Notes under the pieces: model-generated
What the model saw: the letters and a program-made list of their open reading frames with translations, nothing else
What the model was told of the DNA's origin: nothing
Database searches by the model: none
Translations under genes and position numbers: made by a program
Shown here: positions 16,509-26,189 of the stretch, piece by piece
How the letters are laid out: the number at the start of each line of letters is the position of its first letter
Position numbering within the stretch: the stretch's first letter is position 1
DNA from: Domibacillus antri
Lineage (GTDB): Bacteria > Bacillota > Bacilli > Bacillales > Domibacillaceae
NCBI RefSeq assembly: GCF_001936625.1
Contig: NZ_MSDU01000038.1
Coordinates: 1 to 62,219 of the forward strand
DNA: 62,219 nt
Direction: 5' to 3'

Positions 16509-18932
16509 ATGGAGAAAGAACATATTCAAGATTTGCCGCTCGAAGATGTAATTGGTGACCGATTCGGACGGTACAGTAAATATATTATTCAGGAACGGGC
16601 GCTTCCTGATGCACGTGACGGATTAAAACCGGTACAGCGCCGCATTCTTTTTTCCATGCATACAGAAGGCAATACTCATCAAAAACCGTTCCGGAAAGCA
16701 GCCAAAACGGTCGGAAATGTCATCGGTAATTATCATCCACATGGTGATTCTTCTGTTTATGACGCGATGGTGCGTCTCAGCCAGGACTGGAAAATGAGGA
16801 CGCCACTCATTGAAATGCATGGAAATAATGGTTCAGTGGACGGCGATCCGCCCGCCGCCATGCGTTACACGGAAACAAGGTTGTCAGCCATCGCGGGTGA
16901 GCTGTTAACAGACATCGAAAAACGGACCGTCGATTTTATCCCGAACTTTGATGAAACGACAAATGAACCGGTCGTGCTGCCGGCAAGATTCCCGAATTTA
17001 CTGGTCAATGGTTCGACCGGAATTTCTGCCGGCTATGCGACTGAAATTCCGCCGCACCGACTGGATGAAGTTATTGATGCGGTCATTATGCGCATGGAAC
17101 AGCCGGACTGCACCGTGGAGCAGTTAATGACGGTTATAAAAGGACCTGACTTTCCAACTGGCGGGATTATCCAAGGAGTAGACGGAATTGAAAAAGCATA
17201 TAAAACCGGAAAAGGGAAAATCATTATTCGGGGACGTGCAGAAATTGAGTCCGTCCGCGGCGGCCGTCAGCGTATCGTCATTACGGAAATTCCATATGAA
17301 ATTAACAAAGCATCACTCGTCAAAAAAATGGATGAGCTGCGGGTCGATCGGAAGCTCGACGGAATAGCAGAAGTACGGGATGAAACAGACCGGACAGGAC
17401 TTCGCGTAGTCGTTGATTTAAAAAAAGATGCGGATGCAGAGCTCATCTTGCAATATTTATATAAAGTGACCGATTTACAGGTATCCTACAATTTTAATAT
17501 GGTTGCGATTTATAATAAACGGCCCGTATTAATGGGGCTGAACCGGCTGCTTGATGCATATATTGAGCACCGGAAAGAAGTGGTGACAAACCGGTCAGAA
17601 TACGATCTTGAAAAAGCGAAAGTGCGCCATCACATCGTTGCGGGTTTAATAAAAGCGTTGTCGATTCTGGACGAAGTGATCGCCTGCATTCGTGCTTCGA
17701 AAGATAAGCAGGATGCAAAAAACCGGCTTATAGCAGAATTTTCCTTTACAGAAGCACAGGCAGAGGCGATAGTGACATTGCAGTTATACCGTTTAACGAA
17801 TACGGATATTACCGCTCTTGAAAGAGAATCAGAGGAGCTTGAGAAGACTATTCAACTTTTGGAATCCGTTTTAGCAAGCGATAAAAAGCTTGCTTCCGTT
17901 ATTAAACGTGAACTGAAAGAGTTGAAAAAAACGTATGCAACGGAGCGCCGTACAAAAATTGAAGCGGAAATTGAAGAGATTAAAATTGATCGGGAAGCGA
18001 TGATTCCGAGCGAGGATGTCATCGTATCAGTGACGCGTGAAGGATATATTAAACGGACAGGCATCCGATCCTATACTGCGTCAGGCGGTCTTCCAGCGAT
18101 GAAAGAATCGGACGGTCTATTATTTAAAAAGGAAATGAATACAACGGATGTACTTCTAGTTTTCACAAACAAAGGAAGCTATCTGTATTTGCCGGTGCAT
18201 GAACTGCCGGATATCCGTTGGAAAGATGCGGGGCAGCACGCAGCAGGACTCGTAAATGGCATCAAAGACGAGACGATTGTAGCGGCATTTTCCATTCGGG
18301 ATTTTACAAAACCCAAATATATTCTTGCTGTGACGAAAGCGGGAATGGTGAAGCGGACAGAATTATCACAGTTTAAAGTGCAGCGCTATTCCCGCCCGCT
18401 TATGGCGATGAATGTAAAGAAAGATGATGAAGTACGGGCCGTTGCGCTAACGGACGGAGCATTTGATGTGCTGCTTGTCACCCATTTCGGCTTTGGATTA
18501 CGTTTTTCCGAAGAAGAAATACCGGTTGTCGGTCCCCGCGCAGCCGGTGTAAAAGGAATCAGTTTAAAAGAAGGCGACTATACCACTGCAGCTATTGTGT
18601 CAAGTGAAGGCGACTCTGCTCAATTTGTTGCTGTTACAAACCGGGGAGCCGTCAAACGAAGCGGGTTTGATCAATTTGAAAAATCAACCCGGGCAAAACG
18701 CGGTGTTGTCATGCTGAGAGAATTAAAAGCGAATCCTCATCGCATTACCGGGGCTGCATTGATTGATGAGCATCACACGTATTTTTTACGTATGAACAAA
18801 GGAGAAGATATTCAAATCGATGTGCAGTCGCTGAAAAAAGTAGACCGCTATTCAAATGGTTCATTTGTAGTCGACGAAAAAGAACAGGGCACTGTTCAGC
18901 GATTGCTTGTGACAGAATTGCCGGCTGATTAA
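16509..18932 (+). CDS. parC: DNA topoisomerase IV subunit A
   Basis: ParC cuts and rejoins DNA in topoisomerase IV. The catalytic tyrosine is Y120 in AAMRYTETRLS. The quinolone-resistance region reads YHPHGDSSVYDAMVRLSQDW, with the Ser residues that are normal in sensitive strains. The C-terminal beta-pinwheel repeats follow, for example VSVTREGYIKRTG and LAVTKAGMVKRTE. Length (807) is normal. It sits 3 nt after parE with its own GGGAGG and ends in a strong terminator. Confidence 0.96.
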   Translation: MEKEHIQDLPLEDVIGDRFGRYSKYIIQERALPDARDGLKPVQRRILFSMHTEGNTHQKPFRKAAKTVGNVIGNYHPHGDSSVYDAMVRLSQDWKMRTPLIEMHGNNGSVDGDPPAAMRYTETRLSAIAGELLTDIEKRTVDFIPNFDETTNEPVVLPARFPNLLVNGSTGISAGYATEIPPHRLDEVIDAVIMRMEQPDCTVEQLMTVIKGPDFPTGGIIQGVDGIEKAYKTGKGKIIIRGRAEIESVRGGRQRIVITEIPYEINKASLVKKMDELRVDRKLDGIAEVRDETDRTGLRVVVDLKKDADAELILQYLYKVTDLQVSYNFNMVAIYNKRPVLMGLNRLLDAYIEHRKEVVTNRSEYDLEKAKVRHHIVAGLIKALSILDEVIACIRASKDKQDAKNRLIAEFSFTEAQAEAIVTLQLYRLTNTDITALERESEELEKTIQLLESVLASDKKLASVIKRELKELKKTYATERRTKIEAEIEEIKIDREAMIPSEDVIVSVTREGYIKRTGIRSYTASGGLPAMKESDGLLFKKEMNTTDVLLVFTNKGSYLYLPVHELPDIRWKDAGQHAAGLVNGIKDETIVAAFSIRDFTKPKYILAVTKAGMVKRTELSQFKVQRYSRPLMAMNVKKDDEVRAVALTDGAFDVLLVTHFGFGLRFSEEEIPVVGPRAAGVKGISLKEGDYTTAAIVSSEGDSAQFVAVTNRGAVKRSGFDQFEKSTRAKRGVVMLRELKANPHRITGAALIDEHHTYFLRMNKGEDIQIDVQSLKKVDRYSNGSFVVDEKEQGTVQRLLVTELPAD

Positions 18933-18973
18933 TCAAAAAGCTTCACGGTCAACATGACGTGAAGCTTTTTGAT
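18932..18973 (+). terminator. Terminator of the parE-parC operon
   Basis: ATCAAAAAGCTTCACG and its exact complement form a 16-bp stem starting at the parC stop. Confidence 0.85.
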
Positions 18974-19201
18974 GTTAAATTGAGTTTTGTGCCGTTTATG
19001 AAAGCTGACTATTTAATATTCCTCTTTCACTATATGCAAAATTCAATTCTATTTCAAAAATAAAATAAAGAATATATAATAATAATTTCGCATAATTTAT
19101 GTAAAAAGAAGAAGGAATTTCTGTGAAAACACCGAAATGAGTTAAATTGAATAAATGCGGTAGCGTGATTTTTTATAATTAGAAAGGAGATTACGTCATC
19201 G

Positions 19202-20644
19202 GTGGATAAACTATTAAAAATGAAACACCAGCTGCGGGAAGAATCATTGACAAGCCGATTTATTCATATAACGGACGGACAATTTGAATCATTTTTTGGA
19301 CATTTCGCGGAAGGTTTTTTGTTTGTCGATGATGAGTGGCAGTTAACATATGTAAACAGGCAACTGGAATTGCTTTTGGGAAGAGAACATGGCGAATTAA
19401 TTGATCAAAATGTGTGGAACGTGTTTCCGGAATGGACCGGTACATTAATTGAACACCGTCTTCGTGAAGCGGCGGAGACGAGAGAAAATGTAACATTCGA
19501 AGTATTTTCCAAAACGCATAGACGGTGCTGTGAAATGACGATATCGCCGCAAGTAACAGGGATGGCCGTCTTCTTGAAAGATGTACATGATCGATATGAA
19601 ACGATGGCAAAGCTGATGGACACAGAACAGCGTCTTCAGGAGATTACAGAAAATATTCGCGAAATATTCTGTATTTACACCGTCCCGGATCGGCAAATTT
19701 TATACGTAAGTGAAGCGTTTGAGCGAATATGGGGATCAAAACGGGACGCCATTTATGAAAACCCAGCGTTGATTGTTAAAATGGTTCATCCGATAGATGA
19801 GCACTTGTTTTTGAAAGAAACAAATGGGAGGAGCGGCACGTTCGAATACCGGATTGTTCGTCCGGACTGTTCGATTCGCTGGATTCGCTCTAACAAGACG
19901 GTGATTTACAACGAGAACAATGAGCCGGTACGCGTGTTAAGTGTCTCAGAAGATATTACTGAACTGAAGGAAAAAGAACAGCTGATTCAAAATGCGGATA
20001 CACTTGGGGCGATTGGCCAGCTCGCGGCTGGTATTGCTCATGAAATTCGTAATCCGATGACGGCCATCAAGGGATTTGTACAGCTGTGGCAGCAGGAATC
20101 TGTAAATCCATTCAGCGAGATTATTTTATCGGAACTGGCGCGGGTCGAATTTATTATGAATGAATTTTTGATGCTCGCCAAGCCGCATCACTCACACAAA
20201 ATGGAGCGGATTGAGCTAAAGGCACTTATTGATGAAGTGGTTACATTTATGAGCGCGGAAGCATTATTGAAAAATATTGACATCAAGGTTGATCTTCAGG
20301 AACAATTACCTTTTTTGAATTTGGAGACAAAGCAAATTAAACAAGTCTTAATTAATTTAATTAAAAATGGCATGGAAGCAATGGACGAAGGAGGCTTTAT
20401 AAAAGTCTCAGCTGCTAAATATCCAGGCGCTGTTTCGATCGATATTATCGACCAAGGAATCGGTATTTCTCCTGAAGCCATTCCACACCTGGGGGAACCA
20501 TTTTTTTCTAATAAAGAAAATGGCACAGGGCTCGGGCTAATGGTCAGTATGAAAATTATTGACCATCATAATGGGGATCTGTCGTTTACAAGTGAAGAAG
20601 GGCAAGGCACAAAAGCGACGATTACACTGCCTGTAAACAGCTGA
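19202..20644 (+). CDS. PAS-domain sensor histidine kinase (sporulation-kinase-like)
   Basis: A 480-residue soluble kinase. Two PAS domains come first (about residues 25-125 and 140-260, the second ending in the PAC pattern EYRIVRPDCSIRWIRSNKTV). The HisKA domain follows, with the phosphorylated His at H280 in AAGIAHEIRNPMTAIKGF. Last is the HATPase domain with NLIKNGMEAM, DQGIGISPEAI and GTGLGLMVS. There are no membrane segments and no response regulator next to it. Orphan kinases of this layout in Bacillaceae feed the Spo0F phosphorelay or act like KinE, so a role in sporulation signalling is a fair inference. The start is GTG with AAAGGAG 10 nt upstream. Confidence 0.85.
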   Translation: MDKLLKMKHQLREESLTSRFIHITDGQFESFFGHFAEGFLFVDDEWQLTYVNRQLELLLGREHGELIDQNVWNVFPEWTGTLIEHRLREAAETRENVTFEVFSKTHRRCCEMTISPQVTGMAVFLKDVHDRYETMAKLMDTEQRLQEITENIREIFCIYTVPDRQILYVSEAFERIWGSKRDAIYENPALIVKMVHPIDEHLFLKETNGRSGTFEYRIVRPDCSIRWIRSNKTVIYNENNEPVRVLSVSEDITELKEKEQLIQNADTLGAIGQLAAGIAHEIRNPMTAIKGFVQLWQQESVNPFSEIILSELARVEFIMNEFLMLAKPHHSHKMERIELKALIDEVVTFMSAEALLKNIDIKVDLQEQLPFLNLETKQIKQVLINLIKNGMEAMDEGGFIKVSAAKYPGAVSIDIIDQGIGISPEAIPHLGEPFFSNKENGTGLGLMVSMKIIDHHNGDLSFTSEEGQGTKATITLPVNS

Positions 20645-20661
20645 AAAATGAGGTGGACTTT

Positions 20662-20805
20662 ATGCAGGTCATTGCTTTTTTTATTCACCTGTTTATTTAT
20701 TCTATCCCCGTTTTTTTTATCACGTTGTTTGTCCGCTTATTTAAACTGGAGCAAAAACGAAACCGCAAACTTAACGAGGCAAATCGTTTGAACAATGAGA
20801 AATAA
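20662..20805 (+). CDS. 47-residue membrane protein
   Basis: An ORF starting at the ATG at 20662, with GAGGTGG a few bases upstream, encodes one hydrophobic segment (IAFFIHLFIYSIPVFFITLF) and a charged tail rich in Lys, Arg and Asn. It begins 17 nt after the kinase stop, so it is probably in the same mRNA. No family is recognised. A small membrane partner or regulator of the kinase is possible but unproven. Confidence 0.6.
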   Translation: MQVIAFFIHLFIYSIPVFFITLFVRLFKLEQKRNRKLNEANRLNNEK

Positions 20806-20810
20806 TCCTC

Positions 20811-20996
20811 CTGCTTTTCATTTTTATTAAAACGAAAATTGCTTTTGTTATTATCGTTTTTTCTATTGTCTTATTTATTAAACTATTTAACACCATTTTC
20901 ACGCTCGAGAAAAAAGTCGAGGAAGCATCTCCTTCTTTAACGAAAGAAGAAGAATTACTGACAGAAAAACGTGGCCTCTTACAGAAAAAACAGTGA
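20811..20996 (+). CDS. Possible second small membrane protein, no normal start
   Basis: Directly after the previous ORF an open frame reads a membrane helix (KTKIAFVIIVFSIVLFIKLF) and a charged tail (TLEKKVEEASPSLTKEEELL). The composition looks coding. However, no ATG, GTG or TTG exists in frame before the helix; the first candidate is CTG at 20811. It may use a rare start, depend on coupling to the upstream ORF, or be a frameshifted relic. Confidence 0.35.
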   Translation: MLFIFIKTKIAFVIIVFSIVLFIKLFNTIFTLEKKVEEASPSLTKEEELLTEKRGLLQKKQ

Positions 20997-20997
20997 T

Positions 20998-21034
20998 AAA
21001 AGATGATCGGGCAGCAGCCCGTCATCTTTTTTTT
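20998..21034 (+). terminator. Terminator
   Basis: AAAGATGA and CGGGC pair with GCCCG and TCATCTTT around an AGCA loop, with one bulged T, followed by a run of eight T. Confidence 0.85.
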
Positions 21035-21092
21035 GACTATATTTCGTATATCGAAATATACTTCGTGCGTATAGAAATAAATTATGCTAATA

Positions 21093-21108
21093 TTGACTAA
21101 GCAGTCAA
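21093..21108. promoter_or_regulatory. Putative TetR operator
   Basis: TTGACTAAGCAGTCAA is a 6-4-6 palindrome 23 nt before the tetR-type gene. Its form is typical for TetR-family operators, and the TTGACT half could double as a -35 box. It is the likely autoregulation site. Confidence 0.6.
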
Positions 21109-21131
21109 ATTAAAAACTAATTGGTTGGTGG

Positions 21132-22010
21132 ATGGTTTTGAACGAAAAAAAACGAAAAATTTTACTTGCGGCGATGAAGCTTTTTTCGAAAAAAAGCTTT
21201 CATCAAACCTCGATGCAGCAAATTGCGGATGTATGCGGTTTGTCAAAAGGCAGTTTATACACACACTTTAAATCAAAGGAAGAATTACTTTCAGATATTT
21301 TTGTGTATTACTATCAAATCTTACATGATCAAATTGCGGCTTCGCGGCAGGAATCTGATACGGTTCATGAAGCGTTTGTACGTGAGGTGGCAATCAGAAC
21401 GCGTCATTATTGTGCCTTTCAAGAGTTTTTTCTCATGCAGGTAAAAGAAATACGCGGTCTTGAAGATCCAACACTGAATCAATTTGTCCGCCGGGAAAAT
21501 CTTCAGCTGATGCAGCGGACAGAAAAGCGGATCATCGACATGTATGGACCGGATGTAAAACCATATGCCGCTGATTTGACCGCTTCACTAAAAGGAATGA
21601 TGATTTCGTATTTGCAGGAAATCATCGAAAAGGAATCCCCGTGTGATTTTGATGAACTGGCCCGTTATTTAGTCAGCCAGCTGGATGCGATGGCTGGGAA
21701 GGTATTAAATGATAAGCCAATGCCGTTTTTTGAATCGTATTTATTGCAGGGGAAAGAATGTAAACAAGAAGAAGCCGTCCATCCACTCCATATTTTAAAA
21801 AAGTTGAAAGAAGCGGTGCAGACAGAAAAAGAAACAGGAATTTTGATGGATTCCGTTATCATTCTTGAACAGGAACTCCTTGAGGTAAAGCCGCGTCATG
21901 CCATTTTGGAAGGCATGCTGTTTAATTTGAAAAAAGGCAAAATGACAGTAAAACTGGCGGAAGAACTTGAACAAGCTTTAAAAAAAATGCCGGAAACCAT
22001 TCATTTATAA
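21132..22010 (+). CDS. TetR/AcrR-family transcriptional regulator
   Basis: This 292-residue protein starts with a classical TetR DNA-binding domain: ILLAAMKLFSKKSFHQTSMQ then QIADVCGLSKGSLYTHFKSKEELL. A long helical ligand-binding region follows. It is longer than most TetR proteins (about 200 residues), with an extra C-terminal helical part. It is the first gene of a two-gene operon with an MFS exporter 18 nt downstream, and a palindromic operator lies just before it. It most likely represses the exporter until a drug or metabolite binds. The start could also be the TTG at 21138. Confidence 0.85.
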   Translation: MVLNEKKRKILLAAMKLFSKKSFHQTSMQQIADVCGLSKGSLYTHFKSKEELLSDIFVYYYQILHDQIAASRQESDTVHEAFVREVAIRTRHYCAFQEFFLMQVKEIRGLEDPTLNQFVRRENLQLMQRTEKRIIDMYGPDVKPYAADLTASLKGMMISYLQEIIEKESPCDFDELARYLVSQLDAMAGKVLNDKPMPFFESYLLQGKECKQEEAVHPLHILKKLKEAVQTEKETGILMDSVIILEQELLEVKPRHAILEGMLFNLKKGKMTVKLAEELEQALKKMPETIHL

Positions 22011-22028
22011 AAGAAAGCAGGCTAAACG

Positions 22029-23231
22029 ATGACCAGAAAAAATATACAGCAGTTTCCACTCTTTATTTTAATGATGAATATGTTTATCGTCATGATGGGA
22101 ATCGGACTCGTGATTCCGATTATGCCGACGATTATTCATGAATTCCAAGCGGATGGAAAAACATTTGGCTTTTTAATTGCGACATTCGCTTTTGCCCAAT
22201 TTTTATTCTCTCCTCTTGCTGGTGACTTGTCTGATCGATTTGGACGCAAAAATGCCATTGTCTTCGGACTCTTGTTATTTTCCCTTTCGCAATTCCTATT
22301 TACTTTTTCGGAGCATCTTTCATTGCTGTACGTATCTCGTTTAATAGGCGGTATTGGCGGAGCGTTTATGATTCCGTCCATGATGGCGTTTGTGGCAGAT
22401 ATTACGACCGTTGAAACACGCGCGAAAGGAATGGGACGGCTCGGTGCAGCCATGTCATTTGGTTTCGTGGTTGGACCAGGTGTCGGCGGCTTTTTGGCGG
22501 CTTTTGGTTTGCGCGCTCCTTTTATCATTGCCGGTGTAGTGGCGGCTTTAGCTGTCATTATGTCCATTTTTTGTTTAAAAGAACCGGATAAAGCCCCGGC
22601 TGTACAGAAGGCACCGGCTCACCGTGATTCATTGTTTAAACAGATGGCGAGCTCCGTCACGAAGCCGTATTTTATCTTGCTTATTATGATGTTTACACTT
22701 TCGTTCGGTTTGGCTAATTACCAATCGACAATCAGTTTATATACAGATATGAAATTTGATTTCAGCCCCTCTGATATTTCGATTTTAATGGTTGTTGGCG
22801 GTCTCGCTGGTGTCATCGTGCAGGCTTTTGTACTGGATCGTGTACTCGAACGGTTTGGCGAGGTGCGAGTCATGAATACAATGCTTGTCGTCGCCGCCCT
22901 TTCTATGCTCAGTATTTTATGGGCCGCGGGTTTTGTTTCCGTCTTAATTATTTCCGGTGTGTTCTTTACAGCCGCATCGCTTCTTCGTCCGGCCATTAAC
23001 ACGACTGTATCTAAAATGGCAGGCAGTGAGCAAGGGTTTGCCGCTGGAATGAATAATGCGTACATGAGCGTTGGCAATATGGTCGGTCCGGCTCTCGCGG
23101 GTACATTGTTTGATGTCAACATGGGCCTTCCGTATATTTTTGGTTCGATTATCATTGGCGTAACATTAATTATCTGCATTAACTGGTCACGGGGACGGAA
23201 ACGGCAAAACGTCGCCAGTTCTATGCATTAA
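22029..23231 (+). CDS. MFS multidrug efflux transporter
   Basis: A 400-residue protein with twelve predicted membrane segments. The MFS loop signature is present between helices 2 and 3 as GDLSDRFGRKNAIVFG. The antiporter motif of drug/H+ exporters is visible in helix 5 as FGFVVGPGVGGFLAAFG. It resembles the NorA/Blt/TetA group. The substrate cannot be read from sequence. It follows the TetR gene after 18 nt with an AAAGCAGG ribosome site and is presumably derepressed by that regulator. Confidence 0.87.
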   Translation: MTRKNIQQFPLFILMMNMFIVMMGIGLVIPIMPTIIHEFQADGKTFGFLIATFAFAQFLFSPLAGDLSDRFGRKNAIVFGLLLFSLSQFLFTFSEHLSLLYVSRLIGGIGGAFMIPSMMAFVADITTVETRAKGMGRLGAAMSFGFVVGPGVGGFLAAFGLRAPFIIAGVVAALAVIMSIFCLKEPDKAPAVQKAPAHRDSLFKQMASSVTKPYFILLIMMFTLSFGLANYQSTISLYTDMKFDFSPSDISILMVVGGLAGVIVQAFVLDRVLERFGEVRVMNTMLVVAALSMLSILWAAGFVSVLIISGVFFTAASLLRPAINTTVSKMAGSEQGFAAGMNNAYMSVGNMVGPALAGTLFDVNMGLPYIFGSIIIGVTLIICINWSRGRKRQNVASSMH

Positions 23232-23260
23232 AAAAGTGCGGCTGCAGCCGCACTTTTTTT
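23229..23260. terminator. Bidirectional terminator
   Basis: AAAAAGTGCGGC pairs perfectly with its complement around TGCA, with A and T runs on both sides, between convergent genes. Confidence 0.92.
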
Positions 23261-23883
23261 TATCCTTTTGCGGCATAATCAACAATGTCATCCGGTGCAG
23301 CAGCCTTAAAGTCAGATCCGCTGATCAATGATTCATCGTCATATCCCCATGCTACCCATACAGCCCGCAGTCCGGACTTTTTACTGGCATCGATATCCCT
23401 CTGTTCATCCCCAACGTAGAAGGCATCTTCTGATGTATAACTGTATTGCTTTAATAATTTTTTGATTAATTTATCTTTGCTGAAAATGTATTTGGATGAA
23501 AGAACGTCATGAATATAATTGATTCCATTTGATTCCAGGCAGTTTTTAATGATGTCGCTTGCATTGGAAGAAATAATAGCAATATGAATGCCGCGGCTGT
23601 TCAGTTCATCAAGCATTTGCTTTATGCCGGAAAAAAGAGGGAGGGTTTCTCTGGTCTCACGTACATAGCGGTATAATTTAGGCGCGGCAAACGGAATACT
23701 GCGCATCGGGAAGTTTAAATGGCGGCACCGTTCAGGAATGCTCATTTTTTTCAAATCATCCAGTTCATCCAGTGCTACTTTATTGTAGCCTTCTGCTTCT
23801 GCAAAATTATTGTATGCCTGTATAAATACTTTGATGGAATCAGAAAGCGTTCCATCAAAATCAAAGATGACACACTTTATCAT
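23260..23883 (-). CDS. HAD-superfamily hydrolase (phosphoglycolate phosphatase-like)
   Basis: A 207-residue HAD phosphatase. Motif I is VIFDFDGTLSDS with nucleophile D8 and acid D10. Motif II is IAIISSN, and motif III/IV is FYVGDEQRDIDASKKSGLRAVWVAWG. The helical cap lies between motif I and II, as in Gph/PpaX-like enzymes. The substrate is unknown. I take the ATG at 23881-23883 as start because GAAAGGGTG is well spaced for it; a longer frame from 23916 has no site. The gene stands alone, divergent from mapB. Confidence 0.82.
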   Translation of the reverse strand: MIKCVIFDFDGTLSDSIKVFIQAYNNFAEAEGYNKVALDELDDLKKMSIPERCRHLNFPMRSIPFAAPKLYRYVRETRETLPLFSGIKQMLDELNSRGIHIAIISSNASDIIKNCLESNGINYIHDVLSSKYIFSKDKLIKKLLKQYSYTSEDAFYVGDEQRDIDASKKSGLRAVWVAWGYDDESLISGSDFKAAAPDDIVDYAAKG

Positions 23884-24023
23884 ATATTTCACCCTTTCGA
23901 ATATGAACAGAGTCATTCGCGTATATTGTTAGTTTATCACTGAAAAGGCCCGTCAAACATGAAAAAGATATTTTTTTTCATAACCTCCTCCTTCTGCTAT
24001 AATGAGGATGGAAAATTAATTGA

Positions 24024-24782
<759 letters not shown>

Positions 24783-24793
24783 TCCTCAATAAA

Positions 24794-24842
24794 ATGAAGA
24801 AACGCCGCCTGGAAGTCAACACCCCAGCGTGTTTCTTCTTTC
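24794..24842 (+). terminator. Probable terminator after mapB
   Basis: GAAGAAAC and CGC pair with GCG and GTTTCTTC around a longer internal loop, followed by TTTCAT. Between here and the Zur-like boxes at 25047 I see no gene. Confidence 0.55.
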
Positions 24843-25046
24843 ATGCGGATTTATGAGAGGCCCTTTGCCTCATTATACGTCTAAAGCCTCCCAACATATT
24901 AAAAGCCCCTGCCATGATGAATAACCAGAAAAAAGTATGTTTACTTGATAAATGAAATAGAAAGTGGTATAACTTCATATGCTGGACAGCCCAATTAATT
25001 GAAGAATTGCACGAAACAAATCACTTTAAGGGAGAGATCTTCTAAA

Positions 25047-25061
25047 TCGTAACTATTACAA
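25047..25061. promoter_or_regulatory. Zur-like box 1
   Basis: TCGTAACTATTACAA matches the Bacillus Zur consensus TCGTAATnATTACGA at 12 of 14 defined positions, flanked by AAA and TTT as expected. Confidence 0.68.
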
Positions 25062-25069
25062 TTTACAAA

Positions 25070-25084
25070 TCGGAATGATTACTA
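25070..25084. promoter_or_regulatory. Zur-like box 2
   Basis: TCGGAATGATTACTA matches the Zur consensus at 12 of 14 defined positions. It lies 23 bp after box 1, two helical turns away and on the same DNA face, next to the start of the zinc-binding lipoprotein gene. Confidence 0.62.
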
Positions 25085-25122
25085 TATGATAGACTATATA
25101 TTCATGTTTGGAGGGTATTAAT

Positions 25123-26151
25123 GTGAAAAAATGGGCAGTTATTGCAGCCGGTCTGTCGATGGCACTGGCGGCATGTGGAAATAAAGAGGAGATGGCGACA
25201 CCGGTACCGGAAGAGAATGGAAAAGGAAAGCTGACTGTTTATACAACGATTTATCCGCTTGAATATTTTACCGAGCGGATTGGCAGTGACACGGTTACTG
25301 TAGAAAGTATTATGCCGCCGGGCGCTGATGCGCATACATTTGAACCGACATCGAAAACAATGCTGGACCTGGCGGAAGCCGATTTGTTTTTATATAATGG
25401 TTTAAATCTTGAACCGTTTGCAGAAAAAACCGAGGAGACATTAGCAGGAGAAAATGCGGTGATTATCAACGTCGGTGAACGTGTAAATGTGGAGGAAGCT
25501 GATCATGAAGGTCATTCACATGAAGAAACCGTAATAGGAGATGAACATGCCCACGAAGGAAAAACGGATGCAGATGGTGAACATGGACACGAAGAAGAAG
25601 CATCCGGTGATGGGCACGATCATGGCGGAATAGACCCACACATTTGGATAGATCCAATGCTGGCTGTTCAAATGGCGGCTGTTATTAAAGAGGAGCTTAC
25701 AGCACTGAATCCGGATGAGGAAACAACGTATAATGAAAACTTCGAGACGCTGAAAGAAGATCTTGAAAAGCTTGATGAACAGTTTCATGCAATGGCTGAC
25801 AATGCTGATCAAAAAGAAATATTAGTCTCACATGCAGCGTACGGCTATTGGGAAAAATCATATGGGATCGAGCAAATCAGTGTAGCGGGACTGTCACCGA
25901 CAGATGAGCCGTCACAGAAGGAATTAAAAGAAATTGCGGATACAGCCGCTGAACAGGGCATTCAATACGTTATTTTTGAGCAAAACATTACCCCGAAAGT
26001 AGCGGAAATCATTCAAAATGAAATTGGTGCTGAATCGCTCCGTCTGCATAATCTGGCAACATTAACTGATGAAGATGTTAAAAATGGTGCTGACTATTTA
26101 TCGATTATGGAACAAAATATTGAGACGCTTAAAACAGCGATGACAAAATGA
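25123..26151 (+). CDS. znuA: Zinc ABC transporter substrate-binding lipoprotein
   Basis: A 342-residue lipoprotein (lipobox ALAAC, Cys18) of the cluster A-I metal-binding family. It has a long His/Asp/Glu-rich loop (about residues 125-170, with HEGHSHEE, DEHAHEG, EHGHEEE and DGHDHGG) typical for zinc scavenging proteins (ZnuA/AdcA), followed by DPHIWIDP. It captures Zn2+ outside the membrane for an ABC importer. No permease or ATPase genes are next to it, so it must serve a transporter encoded elsewhere. The GTG start at 25123 has GGAGGG at 7 nt. Two Zur-like boxes upstream support zinc control. Confidence 0.92.
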   Translation: MKKWAVIAAGLSMALAACGNKEEMATPVPEENGKGKLTVYTTIYPLEYFTERIGSDTVTVESIMPPGADAHTFEPTSKTMLDLAEADLFLYNGLNLEPFAEKTEETLAGENAVIINVGERVNVEEADHEGHSHEETVIGDEHAHEGKTDADGEHGHEEEASGDGHDHGGIDPHIWIDPMLAVQMAAVIKEELTALNPDEETTYNENFETLKEDLEKLDEQFHAMADNADQKEILVSHAAYGYWEKSYGIEQISVAGLSPTDEPSQKELKEIADTAAEQGIQYVIFEQNITPKVAEIIQNEIGAESLRLHNLATLTDEDVKNGADYLSIMEQNIETLKTAMTK

Positions 26152-26155
26152 TCAT

Positions 26156-26189
26156 AAAAATCCGCTTCCGAATCAGGAAGCGGATTTTT
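26156..26189. terminator. Bidirectional terminator
   Basis: AAAAATCCGCTTCC pairs with GGAAGCGGATTTTT around a short loop between convergent genes. Confidence 0.9.

Noticed and set aside
22136-23179. Long minus-strand frames opposite the MFS gene (143 and 153 codons)
   Set aside because: They are antisense to a well-supported transporter, have no ribosome sites, and their Pro/Thr/Ile-rich text is the usual mirror of membrane-protein codons.
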